Assembly: GCF_024655565.1 (NCBI RefSeq)
Contig: NZ_JANKOF010000020.1
Span: forward strand, 1 to 61,715
DNA: 61,715 nucleotides
Direction: 5' to 3'
DNA from: Nitratireductor sp. ZSWI3
GTDB lineage: Bacteria > Pseudomonadota > Alphaproteobacteria > Rhizobiales > Rhizobiaceae
In this document: positions 30,467 through 38,591 of the stretch, piece by piece
How positions within the stretch are numbered: position 1 is the first letter of the stretch
How the letters are laid out: the number at the start of each line of letters is the position of its first letter
Position numbers and translations under genes: made by a program
The notes under the pieces: generated by a model
Told to the model about the DNA's origin: nothing
Database searches by the model: none
What the model saw: the letters and a program-made list of their open reading frames with translations, nothing else

Positions 30467-31803
30467 TCTCTCAGCGCCCAGAGTTCCATTTCGATTTCAG
30501 GGAAATTGCCTGCAAGGTGGATCGCAATCGCGCCCGACGTATCGAGTTGCTTCCAGAGCGAGCTCTTGGTGTCGAGTTCGAAATAGATCGTGCCGGACCG
30601 GTATGGGAGCTGGCGCGGCAGCACCGGCAGCGAGCGTACCGGAATGCCCGGCAGCGCAACGTTGACGAGTTCTGCGATGCGTTCGACCGGACCGACCTTG
30701 ATCTGCGCGGGCAGATTGCGGCGGATATCCTCCGCCGACATCTCGGCGCGCACCGCAAGCACGAACCCGGCATCGCGCAGCAACGAACGATCGTTGATCG
30801 TGCCGACGCGGACACCATGCCGGCGCTCGACCAGATCGATCGCCACCGCTGCCTGTTCGAGCATTGCCGAAAGCGACGTGCGCAGATCGTCGAAGACGAC
30901 GGCGAATGTCGATTTGAGGTCGTCGTGGCGATAGGGCGGGAAGTCCGTCGCACGCTTGGAATCGAAGGTGAAGGTCGCGAGCTCACCTGCGAGCTGAATG
31001 CACAGCTCGTAGAAGGTGATCGGGTGTATGCGGGTCGTGTTCGCCGAAACATGGCGCAGCATCGGATCGGCGCGGTTGAGTATCTGCAGCAGCAGGTAGT
31101 CGCCAACTTCAGCTGTGCCACGGATGGTCGGATCGCCGATGCGCTCGGCGATCGCACCGGCGCGATGGCGCACGATGCCGAGAAGCTCGGTGACGAGCTC
31201 GGCAAGACGCGGCTCGGCCGCGCAGTTGAGCGCCGGTGCGATATAGGCCGGATCGAGGATCACCGCCTTGTCGGAGCGAACCTCGATCACATGCGCAAGG
31301 CCGATAAGCTCGTAACCTGAAAGATCGTCACCCGTCTTGAGGTAACGAAGGTTGAGCCGGCCAACATCGATCTGCGCCATGAAATCGGTTTCGACGTTTG
31401 AATCGGGCGCCTCGTAGGGCGATGCAACCACACGCACGCCGTTGGCCGACGCACCGCCGTTCATCGCCACATCCGCTTTGCCGGAACGGCGCGCCGGCAG
31501 CGCCAGGTAGATGGTCGCGTCGCGAACGGTCTCGTCGAGATCGAGCGGCGGCGGCAAGTCGGCATCGATGGGCGCTTCGAAGAGTGTCCCATCGGGCAGG
31601 ATGCCGCGCAGATGCGACAGCGCGAACTGGCCGATCGCCAGTGCGCTGCGGTCGATGCCGATCTCGGCGACACCCCAGGGATATGGAGACAGCTCACGCA
31701 GGCTCGTGCGCACCAACCTCTCGGTCCAGCGGTCCGACTGCTGGAAGTGCTGCACGCGCAGGAACATACCTTCGTTCCAGGCAACCCTGTTCTCGTACCT
31801 CAT
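30463..31803 (-). CDS. tssK: T6SS baseplate protein TssK (ImpJ/VasE)
   Basis: A protein of 446 residues with the diagnostic opening NRVAWNEGMFLRVQHFQQSDRW and a middle section VLAVRAEMSAEDIRRNLPAQIKVGPVERIAELV. The C-terminus (YFELDTKSSLWKQLDTSGAIAIHLAG) is the TssK receptor-binding-like domain that attaches the baseplate to TssL/TssM. It overlaps tssL and the FHA gene by 4 bp on each side, consistent with coupled translation of baseplate and membrane-complex proteins. Confidence 0.97.
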   Translation of the reverse strand: MRYENRVAWNEGMFLRVQHFQQSDRWTERLVRTSLRELSPYPWGVAEIGIDRSALAIGQFALSHLRGILPDGTLFEAPIDADLPPPLDLDETVRDATIYLALPARRSGKADVAMNGGASANGVRVVASPYEAPDSNVETDFMAQIDVGRLNLRYLKTGDDLSGYELIGLAHVIEVRSDKAVILDPAYIAPALNCAAEPRLAELVTELLGIVRHRAGAIAERIGDPTIRGTAEVGDYLLLQILNRADPMLRHVSANTTRIHPITFYELCIQLAGELATFTFDSKRATDFPPYRHDDLKSTFAVVFDDLRTSLSAMLEQAAVAIDLVERRHGVRVGTINDRSLLRDAGFVLAVRAEMSAEDIRRNLPAQIKVGPVERIAELVNVALPGIPVRSLPVLPRQLPYRSGTIYFELDTKSSLWKQLDTSGAIAIHLAGNFPEIEMELWALRE

Positions 31804-33047
31804 CGGTGGGCGTCAACCTCTCTGTCATCATCCTGCGGTATGGCCTCGGCCGAATCCTGCTCCTGCAGCGCCTGCCGTGCGGCCCGGCAAAGCAGATCGT
31901 GAACCGAGAGCCGACCGCCTTCGTCTTCGAACTGCGCGCAATAAGCCTGCCAGTAAGTGCGATCTCGGAGCCAGGGCAGTTCCCTTCCCCAGGTAAGGCG
32001 GCGCGGTTCCGCATCGATCAGCGCTTCAAGCATCGAGGGATCGAACTGCCGCGTGGCGCGGGCGAACATGCCATCGAGCGCCAAAGCCAGCCGCATCTGG
32101 TCTTGCAGCAGCGCATCGAGCCGCAACGCCAGCGCTTCCGCTCCGCTATCGGAAAATGAAAAGGAAGCGGCAGACGGGCCGTCGGCGTCCATGCCGAGCC
32201 TGGAGAAAAGCTCGCCACTCGCCTCCTCGCAGCGCGCCAGCAGTGTCCCCAGACGGTGCAGGTCCGCAGCCGGAACCGGTGGTGTGTCTGGATGGGTGGT
32301 CCCAGCCACGACCGCCGCTTCCACCTCATCGGTTCCCGGGGCGGTCTCTACGGGGCGCTCAGCCTCTGCCTCTTGCGAAACCGGCGCGCTGCGCACCACG
32401 GCGACCGGTGCGCGCGTCGCAGAAACATGTTCGAAACGTGTGCTCGTCTCGGTCTCCTGGTTCCAGTCGTCAGGCAGCACTGGCGAGAACCCGCCCGTAT
32501 CGGGTGCGCCGTGCCAGCCAATCTCGACGTTTCGCGACGACGGCGTGCCGCTATTTGCCTGCTCGGCGGTCACGCCGGCGAGCCAATCTTCGCCTTCACC
32601 GACCGCGCCCCGCAACCCGCTGGCCGTGCGGGCAGACGGCGCCACGTCCGCGAGGATCGACGAGATCGTCAGATTGTCGTCGCCGAGCCGCAGGTCGGCA
32701 TCCGGGTCGTCATGGGAAGCGTCCCGCTCGCCGCTGATCGCGACGACGAAGCCGAAATCGCCGATCTCGACCACAGATCCGGCATCAAGGGGAACGGTCT
32801 CGTCTTCGTGGACGATCACGCCGTCGACGCGTGATCCGTTCGCGCTCTTGTCGCGCAGAAGAAAGCCGTTGCGGTCGCTTTCGATGACGCAATGGAGCTT
32901 TGAAACGGTGCGCTTGGGATCCGGTATCTGCCAGTCGCAATCGCCCGCTCTGCCGATGGTGCGGTTTCCGGTCTCGAAGTACCAGCGTTGCCGCGGCGCA
33001 CCGTCGCCAAAACCCTTGGCAGGTTTGAGCTCAAGGCGAAGCGTCAT
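31800..33047 (-). CDS. fha: T6SS FHA-domain protein (TagH/ImpI)
   Basis: A protein of 415 residues. The N-terminal FHA domain (RTIGRAGDCDWQIPD, VSKLHCVI, LRDKSANGSRVDG) binds phosphothreonine. A long acidic, low-complexity linker (about 130-280) leads to a C-terminal T6SS-FHA domain (LLQDQMRLALALDGMFARATRQFDPSMLEAL, WGRELPWLRDRTYWQAYCAQF). With PpkA and the TagF-PppA fusion it completes a threonine-phosphorylation switch. In Agrobacterium, phosphorylated TssL recruits Fha. Confidence 0.95.
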   Translation of the reverse strand: MTLRLELKPAKGFGDGAPRQRWYFETGNRTIGRAGDCDWQIPDPKRTVSKLHCVIESDRNGFLLRDKSANGSRVDGVIVHEDETVPLDAGSVVEIGDFGFVVAISGERDASHDDPDADLRLGDDNLTISSILADVAPSARTASGLRGAVGEGEDWLAGVTAEQANSGTPSSRNVEIGWHGAPDTGGFSPVLPDDWNQETETSTRFEHVSATRAPVAVVRSAPVSQEAEAERPVETAPGTDEVEAAVVAGTTHPDTPPVPAADLHRLGTLLARCEEASGELFSRLGMDADGPSAASFSFSDSGAEALALRLDALLQDQMRLALALDGMFARATRQFDPSMLEALIDAEPRRLTWGRELPWLRDRTYWQAYCAQFEDEGGRLSVHDLLCRAARQALQEQDSAEAIPQDDDREVDAHR

Positions 33048-34054
33048 GTCACGCCTCCCCCGCCTTTGCCCAAGATGGCGTGTCGCGTGAGGATTGCATC
33101 GCCGCAGTCGTGGACAGCCGGCGTTCCGAGAGCCCAGCTGTTCCAGCCAAGGCGCGGCCGCTCGCCACCCTTGCCGCCGAGATTGCAGAACGGCACGTCT
33201 TCCTTGCGCAGGATCACCTGCATGTCGAAATCGAGGCCTGAGCCGACAAACAGGCGCGTCAGCGCAAAGAGCTCGCGCGCCGCGCGGCCACCCGGCGCAA
33301 GCGCCAGATAGTCGGCATAGGCCAGCGGGCCGATGACAACGCGGAAGCCACCGCTGAAATCGCGGATGGCAGCTCCTGCCATCGCATCGACGCCGAGCTG
33401 CACGGGCTCATCGCGCGTCATGCGGCTCTGCTCCGCCTCCGGCACCGACAGCCAGCGGCCGCGGAAGAGCTCGACACGCACCGGCAGGCCGGTGAACTCG
33501 CCGAGCATCGCTTCGAGGTTCGAGGCGTTGCGTGTGCGCGCTGCGAAAAAACCGCTGAACCGGAGGACGAGTTCGTCGTCGACCCCGGCCGTCTCCCGCA
33601 GGCGAGCCGTGCGAAAGCCGGTGAGCGCGAACACCGCGTTCCTGAACGTCTCCGCGGCACCGCCGCGCCAGCGCATCAGCCGCGGCAGGCGATACTTTTC
33701 GCTGGCGTCGACGAAGAGCTCGACCATTCGGGCGCTGAGCATGTCGAGGAAGGCTTTGAGGCCGCGCGCCCGATTGCGCTCCTCACGCATGACAACTTCA
33801 TTGTAGGCCGGCGGCAACGCACCGACCGGCCCGAGCAGCCCCGGAAAAGCGGTGCGCAGGCTGGCTTCGCCGCTCCTTCTCCTGAAGCCGTCTACGGCGA
33901 GCGGCGCGGTGGACACACCGACGCCGGATGCGAGGGCGAGCACATCACTCGCCTCCTGGGCCACACGAAAGGCCGTCGTCGGCTCGAAGCGGCCCGGATC
34001 GGCTTCGAGCCGTTCGGCGAGGTCGATCTCTTCGGGTCTGACGGTTTCGTTCAT
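33044..34054 (-). CDS. tssG: T6SS baseplate protein TssG (ImpH)
   Basis: A protein of 336 residues with the TssG hallmarks ERLEADPGRFEPTTAFRVAQ near the N-terminus, AFPGLLGPVGALPPAYNEVVMREERNRARGLKAFLDML and LGWNSWALG at the end. TssG joins TssF, TssE and TssK in the baseplate wedge. It overlaps the FHA gene by 4 bp and follows tssF with a 10-bp gap. Confidence 0.96.
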   Translation of the reverse strand: MNETVRPEEIDLAERLEADPGRFEPTTAFRVAQEASDVLALASGVGVSTAPLAVDGFRRRSGEASLRTAFPGLLGPVGALPPAYNEVVMREERNRARGLKAFLDMLSARMVELFVDASEKYRLPRLMRWRGGAAETFRNAVFALTGFRTARLRETAGVDDELVLRFSGFFAARTRNASNLEAMLGEFTGLPVRVELFRGRWLSVPEAEQSRMTRDEPVQLGVDAMAGAAIRDFSGGFRVVIGPLAYADYLALAPGGRAARELFALTRLFVGSGLDFDMQVILRKEDVPFCNLGGKGGERPRLGWNSWALGTPAVHDCGDAILTRHAILGKGGGGVT

Positions 34055-34064
34055 CGCCCGATCC

Positions 34065-35840
34065 TCAGAGCAGCGGCCGTTCGGCCGCCCGCGCCGGCCA
34101 TTTCGCCACCGGTGTCGACTGGCCGCGCAGCGAGACGGTCAGCCGCGTAAAGCTGTTGATCGATGTGTAGAGGCCGAAGAACCGCTCGAGCACCGCGCCA
34201 AACAAATAGGCCGATCCACGGTCGATCATTGCCGGATCGAAAGTGAGCGCAATTTCCGTCCCAGGCACCAGGCCGCCATGGCCGAGCCGCGCGGTCGAGG
34301 AACGGGCCTCGACGCGGGCTATGGCATCAATGAGCTGTTTCGTCTCCGGCGCATCGCGGAAGGCATAGAGCGACAGGATGTCCTTGAGCGCCGCACCGTC
34401 ATTATCGAACAACGAAAGGTGATTGAGGAGCAGATGCGAGATCAGCCGCCAGTTCCGGCCGTGATGGTCGTGCAACCTCACCGACGGCGTCGGCGGTATC
34501 AGCGCTTCCACCTTCGCCACGCCCTCATGGCCGGAGGCGATCTGGAGATGGGGGTGTCCGCCACCAAAGGGCAGCTTCTCCGGCAGGTCGCGGTTGAGAC
34601 AAAGAGCATCGACGCTGGCGACCGCGTCGAGCCGCGCGGATGCATTCCGCTCGGCATCGACGAAAGCGATGTCGCAAAAGCCCTCCCCATCGTCGAAACG
34701 GCGCTCGATCTGCCAGAAGCGATCGGTCGCGGCGCCGCGCAGCGAACGGCCGAAGAACGGCCGGCACACCTCCTCCTTGCCGACGCGGCTGGTGACCAGG
34801 ACGCGCTCGACGGAATAGATCTCCCGCGTGCGCTGGCGGCGCGAATCCGGCAGCAGACGATGTTCCGTTCGCGTGCCGTCGAGCAAGATCGGCTCGCAGG
34901 CTTGACGGAAGAGATTGACGACAGGCGCCGCGTGGAGAGCGAAATCGCTCGTACCGACGCGGCGCTCGAGTTTCGTGTCGGCCTCGTCGAGATAGATGAA
35001 AATGTCCATCGTCTCGCCGGTCCATCGCTCCAGACCGTTGATCTCCAGAAACAAGAATTTCTGCGGCAGAGCGAAAAACTCCGTCAGCAAGCGGTAGCCC
35101 GTGAAGCTCGACGTCGGATAAGGCAGCATCGCCTCGTCCTTCTCGAAGCCGACACGCTTCAGATGGCTCTTCGGCAGGAGCATGGCATCAGGGTCGTCCG
35201 CATGACGCGCCAGCGCGATGCCGAGCGTGTGATTGGCCAGCAGCTCGTAGAGCGCGTTGGCCTCGCGCCAGCCGCCGGAAAGGTGGAGGCGCAGGCGCCG
35301 CAACGACACTTCCTCGAGCGATTTCGAGCTGTCCGTGTGACGCACCGAAAGACGCAGGCACGATGCGGCACCGCCGAACGAGGAAAGCGGAGCCTCTATG
35401 GGCAGGCCGCCGAGCCGCGCCGCCTCAAGGCGCACCGGCGCGATCTCGACATCCTGCGTCGTACGGAAACGGCAGGTCTCACCGCCAATGGGTTCGGCCA
35501 GAATCTCGGTATGCCGCGGTATGGTCTGCACGCCTGCGAGCGTGTCGCCCGGCGTGAAGTGCACGATGCTCATCGAGGGGATCGGGGCTAGATAGTGCGG
35601 ATAGAGTGTTTCCAGGAGCCCATTCGTCAGCTCGGGAAACTCGTCATCCAGCTTCTGTCGAACGCGCGCGGCCGAATAGGCGAAGCTCTGGATAAGGCGC
35701 TCGACATGCGGGTCGTCGGCGATCTCGCCGGTAAGGCGCAGGCGGCCGGCGATCTTGGGGAAGCTCTCGGCAAAGCGCGATGCTCTGCGCCGCAGTGCGG
35801 CCAGCTCGTCATTGTAGCGCTGGAGGAAGCCTTCAGCCAC
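34065..35840 (-). CDS. tssF: T6SS baseplate protein TssF (ImpG)
   Basis: A protein of 591 residues, the TssF wedge component. It opens AEGFLQRYNDELAALRRRASRFAESFPKIAGRL, contains FPELTNGLLETLYPHYLAPIPSMSIV, and ends PLLERFFGLY-like motifs before the C-terminus. I chose GTG 35840 because it gives the family N-terminus. A longer frame back to 35969 overlaps tssE deeply with no similarity. The start overlaps the tssE stop by 8 bp. Confidence 0.95.
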   Translation of the reverse strand: MAEGFLQRYNDELAALRRRASRFAESFPKIAGRLRLTGEIADDPHVERLIQSFAYSAARVRQKLDDEFPELTNGLLETLYPHYLAPIPSMSIVHFTPGDTLAGVQTIPRHTEILAEPIGGETCRFRTTQDVEIAPVRLEAARLGGLPIEAPLSSFGGAASCLRLSVRHTDSSKSLEEVSLRRLRLHLSGGWREANALYELLANHTLGIALARHADDPDAMLLPKSHLKRVGFEKDEAMLPYPTSSFTGYRLLTEFFALPQKFLFLEINGLERWTGETMDIFIYLDEADTKLERRVGTSDFALHAAPVVNLFRQACEPILLDGTRTEHRLLPDSRRQRTREIYSVERVLVTSRVGKEEVCRPFFGRSLRGAATDRFWQIERRFDDGEGFCDIAFVDAERNASARLDAVASVDALCLNRDLPEKLPFGGGHPHLQIASGHEGVAKVEALIPPTPSVRLHDHHGRNWRLISHLLLNHLSLFDNDGAALKDILSLYAFRDAPETKQLIDAIARVEARSSTARLGHGGLVPGTEIALTFDPAMIDRGSAYLFGAVLERFFGLYTSINSFTRLTVSLRGQSTPVAKWPARAAERPLL

Positions 35841-36342
35841 GCGGCGCCTCCACGAGGAAACGCTGCGTCGACGGATCGATGGTCGATTCGAAGCTGATCG
35901 GCGGCATACCTTCATGCAGCCGAAAGGAGGCCTGTATGCGCAGGCGCAGCGTGCGCTCGGTCGCGGCACGCTTTTGCAGGATGGTCACATGTACGTCCGA
36001 AAGCCGCGTCTCGACCATCGAAATCCGCCGTTCGAGCGAGCGGGCCAACGCCAGCTTGGATTCGTCCGTCACCAGATTGGCCGAGACGATCCCGTCCATG
36101 CCGTAAGTATGGAGGGAGTCCCTCAGTTCGGACATTTCTGCAGGCGGCGCAGAAGGGCATCGGCGCGTGTTGAGGAGCGCTTCGAGGTCACGGCGAATCG
36201 CCTCGCGCATCTCACGGACCTGATCGACCAGGCTTACTTGCGGATCGGCGGCCGACTCCGGGTTTGGATCGACGAGCCGATCCAGGATCGACCGCGCGAG
36301 AACGCGTTCGCCGGGCCGGTAGCGCTCGAGTGGATCAGGCAT
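35833..36342 (-). CDS. tssE: T6SS baseplate protein TssE (gp25-like, ImpF)
   Basis: A protein of 169 residues that resembles phage T4 gp25. It has RAILDRLVDPNP-type opening residues (ARSILDRLVDPNPES), the conserved core REAIRRDLEALLNTRR (gp25-type EYRR equivalent region), and NLVTDESKLALARSLERRISMVETRLSDV. It starts sheath polymerisation on the baseplate. ATG 36342 overlaps the end of the upstream ImpE gene by 8 bp. Confidence 0.93.
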   Translation of the reverse strand: MPDPLERYRPGERVLARSILDRLVDPNPESAADPQVSLVDQVREMREAIRRDLEALLNTRRCPSAPPAEMSELRDSLHTYGMDGIVSANLVTDESKLALARSLERRISMVETRLSDVHVTILQKRAATERTLRLRIQASFRLHEGMPPISFESTIDPSTQRFLVEAPRG

Positions 36343-37156
36343 CGAGCATCCTCTCGCGTTCGCCTTCGGCCTCGACACCAAACGACCTGGCGTCGTGGAA
36401 CGAGACCAATTCATCGCCGGCAAGGAAGCAACGTTGCCCCCGGCCGGTGGTGATGCCGTTCTCCTCGATCCACTGGGTCTCGCGTCCGAGCAGCAAGGTC
36501 GGATCGTCCCTGGTGCCGTGATAGATGGCCGGCAGGAGCACCGGCGCGATCGCGCCATCCTTGAGGGTGAGTTCGGCGCGGCGATAAGCCAGATCGCGCG
36601 GCCGCGCGATCGGCTCCACGGTGACGGAAGCGACCTGCGAGAAATCCACCCACAGATAGGCGCCGCCCGTCATGAGCACTTCGAGCGCATGGGGTAGCCG
36701 ATCGTCGAGATCGCGGAAATCGGCAACCTTCTTTCCGTTCCAGTAGATCGGACGCTCGCCGCGCTGATCGTCAAAGCCCGACAGCGCCGATTGCGCATCG
36801 CCTGCACCTTCACGGACTGTCAGCGCCATGTCGAGCGCCGCACGGTCGAGCGGCGTCGGACCACCTGGGAACGAGGGAACGGCACCGCTTTCAAACCAGG
36901 CTTGCCGCGCAACCATGGCACGGAGCTGGTTGCGCAAAAGCGCGAAACCCATCGTGTCCTGCGGGGAGAATGTCGCGGCAAGACTACATTGCGCATCCGC
37001 CTTTTCCAACTGGCCGGACAGGATCAACAGGTCGATATAGAGATGGCGCGCCTCCTTGTCGGTCGGATCCCCCTTCACATGCTCGCGCGCCTCATCCAGG
37101 GCAGCGGAAAGCGCGTTTTCGCCAAGCAGCGTCGCGATCTTCCTGGAGAGTGTCAT
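36335..37156 (-). CDS. tagJ: T6SS accessory protein TagJ (ImpE)
   Basis: A protein of 273 residues of the ImpE/SciE family. It has an N-terminal helical part (EHVKGDPTDKEARHLYIDLLILSGQLEKADAQ), then a middle DDRLPHALEVLMTGGAYLWVDFSQVASV and the closing RGQRCFLAGDELVSFHDARSFGVEA. TagJ binds the N-terminus of TssB in some systems and may link the sheath to ClpV recycling. It overlaps tssC2 by 4 bp. Confidence 0.92.
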   Translation of the reverse strand: MTLSRKIATLLGENALSAALDEAREHVKGDPTDKEARHLYIDLLILSGQLEKADAQCSLAATFSPQDTMGFALLRNQLRAMVARQAWFESGAVPSFPGGPTPLDRAALDMALTVREGAGDAQSALSGFDDQRGERPIYWNGKKVADFRDLDDRLPHALEVLMTGGAYLWVDFSQVASVTVEPIARPRDLAYRRAELTLKDGAIAPVLLPAIYHGTRDDPTLLLGRETQWIEENGITTGRGQRCFLAGDELVSFHDARSFGVEAEGERERMLDA

Positions 37157-38538
37157 GCGGACATCCTTTGCTCTGTGGGCTGGGCGAATGTGCCGGTCTG
37201 GGCGGCCGTTGTTTCTGCGATGAGATGGAAGCTGGTCGACACGTCGTCGAGCTGATAGTGCGGTTGCAGCCGCACCGTGCAGGAGAACATGCCCGGCTTG
37301 CCCGGTATCTCCTCCACTTCGATGCCGGCCGAGCGCAGCGGAAACCGAGTGCGCAACGACAGGTCGGCATCATCGTTGCCGAGCGTGTAGCCGGTCAACC
37401 AGTCGGAAAGCTTGCGCTGGATGATGCGGGCATCGGACAATTGCCCTATCTCGTCGCGCATGATGACCTTCAGGTAATGCGAGAAGCGCGAGGCACAGAG
37501 CACATATTGCAGCATCGCGGCCAGCCGGGCGTTCTGCCGCGCGTTCTCGTTGGAGTAGTGTTGCGGCGCGTGGATCGACTGATTGGAATTGAAGATCGCG
37601 GACGACGAGAGATAGGTGCTGGCGACGGGGATCAATCCCAGATCGCAGAATTGCTGCTCCTGCGAGGAGGTCAACCTCACCTCGACCGGCGCCTGGGCCG
37701 ACAGGCCATGGCTCTCCGTTCCGAATTCGTAGGGTGCGAGTTCCTGCGCCGAAAGCAGTCCGCCGTCGATGGCATCCTGGGTTACACCGCGAATGTCGGC
37801 GAACCAACCCGATTCGATGAAATTGCGGATGACCACGGCGGCGAAAGCGAACGCACCATTGCCCCACAACAGCGAACTGCCGTCCGCGGCGATCTCCTCG
37901 CGGAACGGAAAACCGTCGTCGCGCCTCGGCGAAAAGGGCTCGTGGGGCGAGCGCATGAGAATGCGGGGCGCGACAAGGCCGACGAACCGCGAATCCTCGC
38001 GCGCCCGTAAGGAATCCCAGCGCATACGGTGCTGCATGTCGACGATGCGGGCGGGGTCGGAGACGCGATTGAGCTCGGCGAAACTCTCCAGGCCCACCAT
38101 CATCGGCGATGCACCCGCAATGAAAGGGCAAAAGGCAGCAGCCGCAAGCATGCCGACATCGCCCAGGACGCCCACCGGATCGTCCCCGCCGTCGGGCGAG
38201 AGGTGGTAATTTCCCACGAGCAACCCGAACGGCTCTCCACCCGGCATGCCGAATTCGCGGCTGTAGACGAGGTCGAACAAGGCACTCTGGTCGAAATCGG
38301 TGGCGCGGCGCATGCTGCGCGTCAGCTCCTGCCAACTGGCGCTCAACACCTTGATCTTCACGTCGGTGCTCTTCGACCCCATGCGCACGAGCATCGCCAG
38401 CCCGCGCCATCCAGCTTCCATTGCCTGGAAATCAGGATGGTGCAGGATGGCGTTGACCTGTCGATTCAGCGCCTCGTCGATCAGGGCGATGACCTGATCG
38501 GCAAGACGCCGCCACGATGTGCTCGGGGCCGTATGCAT
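37153..38538 (-). CDS. tssC2: Second TssC-like sheath protein (TssC40/ImpD)
   Basis: A protein of 461 residues and a paralogue of the TssC gene immediately upstream. Shared segments include HPDFQAMEAGWRGLAMLV, FDQSALFDLVYSREFGMPGGEPFGLLVGNY, SRFVGLVAPRILMR, CASRFSHYLKVIMRDEIG and EEIPGKPGMFSCTVRLQPHYQLDD. It corresponds to the second sheath gene (TssC40) of Agrobacterium and Rhizobium. Its exact structural role, perhaps a sheath cap or minor subunit, is not settled. A 53-bp gap with a strong hairpin separates it from tssC. Confidence 0.93.
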   Translation of the reverse strand: MHTAPSTSWRRLADQVIALIDEALNRQVNAILHHPDFQAMEAGWRGLAMLVRMGSKSTDVKIKVLSASWQELTRSMRRATDFDQSALFDLVYSREFGMPGGEPFGLLVGNYHLSPDGGDDPVGVLGDVGMLAAAAFCPFIAGASPMMVGLESFAELNRVSDPARIVDMQHRMRWDSLRAREDSRFVGLVAPRILMRSPHEPFSPRRDDGFPFREEIAADGSSLLWGNGAFAFAAVVIRNFIESGWFADIRGVTQDAIDGGLLSAQELAPYEFGTESHGLSAQAPVEVRLTSSQEQQFCDLGLIPVASTYLSSSAIFNSNQSIHAPQHYSNENARQNARLAAMLQYVLCASRFSHYLKVIMRDEIGQLSDARIIQRKLSDWLTGYTLGNDDADLSLRTRFPLRSAGIEVEEIPGKPGMFSCTVRLQPHYQLDDVSTSFHLIAETTAAQTGTFAQPTEQRMSA

Positions 38539-38552
38539 CGTCCGGTCCTGTC

Positions 38553-38580
38553 AGCCCGCACCGGCTGGCCGGTGCGGGCT
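38553..38580 (-). terminator. Intercistronic hairpin between tssC and tssC2
   Basis: Perfect 12-bp arms AGCCCGCACCGG (38553-38564) and CCGGTGCGGGCT (38569-38580) around a 4-nt loop fill most of the 53-bp gap, starting 11 bp after the tssC stop. No U-tract follows on the minus strand, so it should pause or partly terminate transcription, or protect upstream tssB-tssC mRNA from 3' decay. Confidence 0.55.
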
Positions 38581-38591
38581 ACTCTGGAGTT

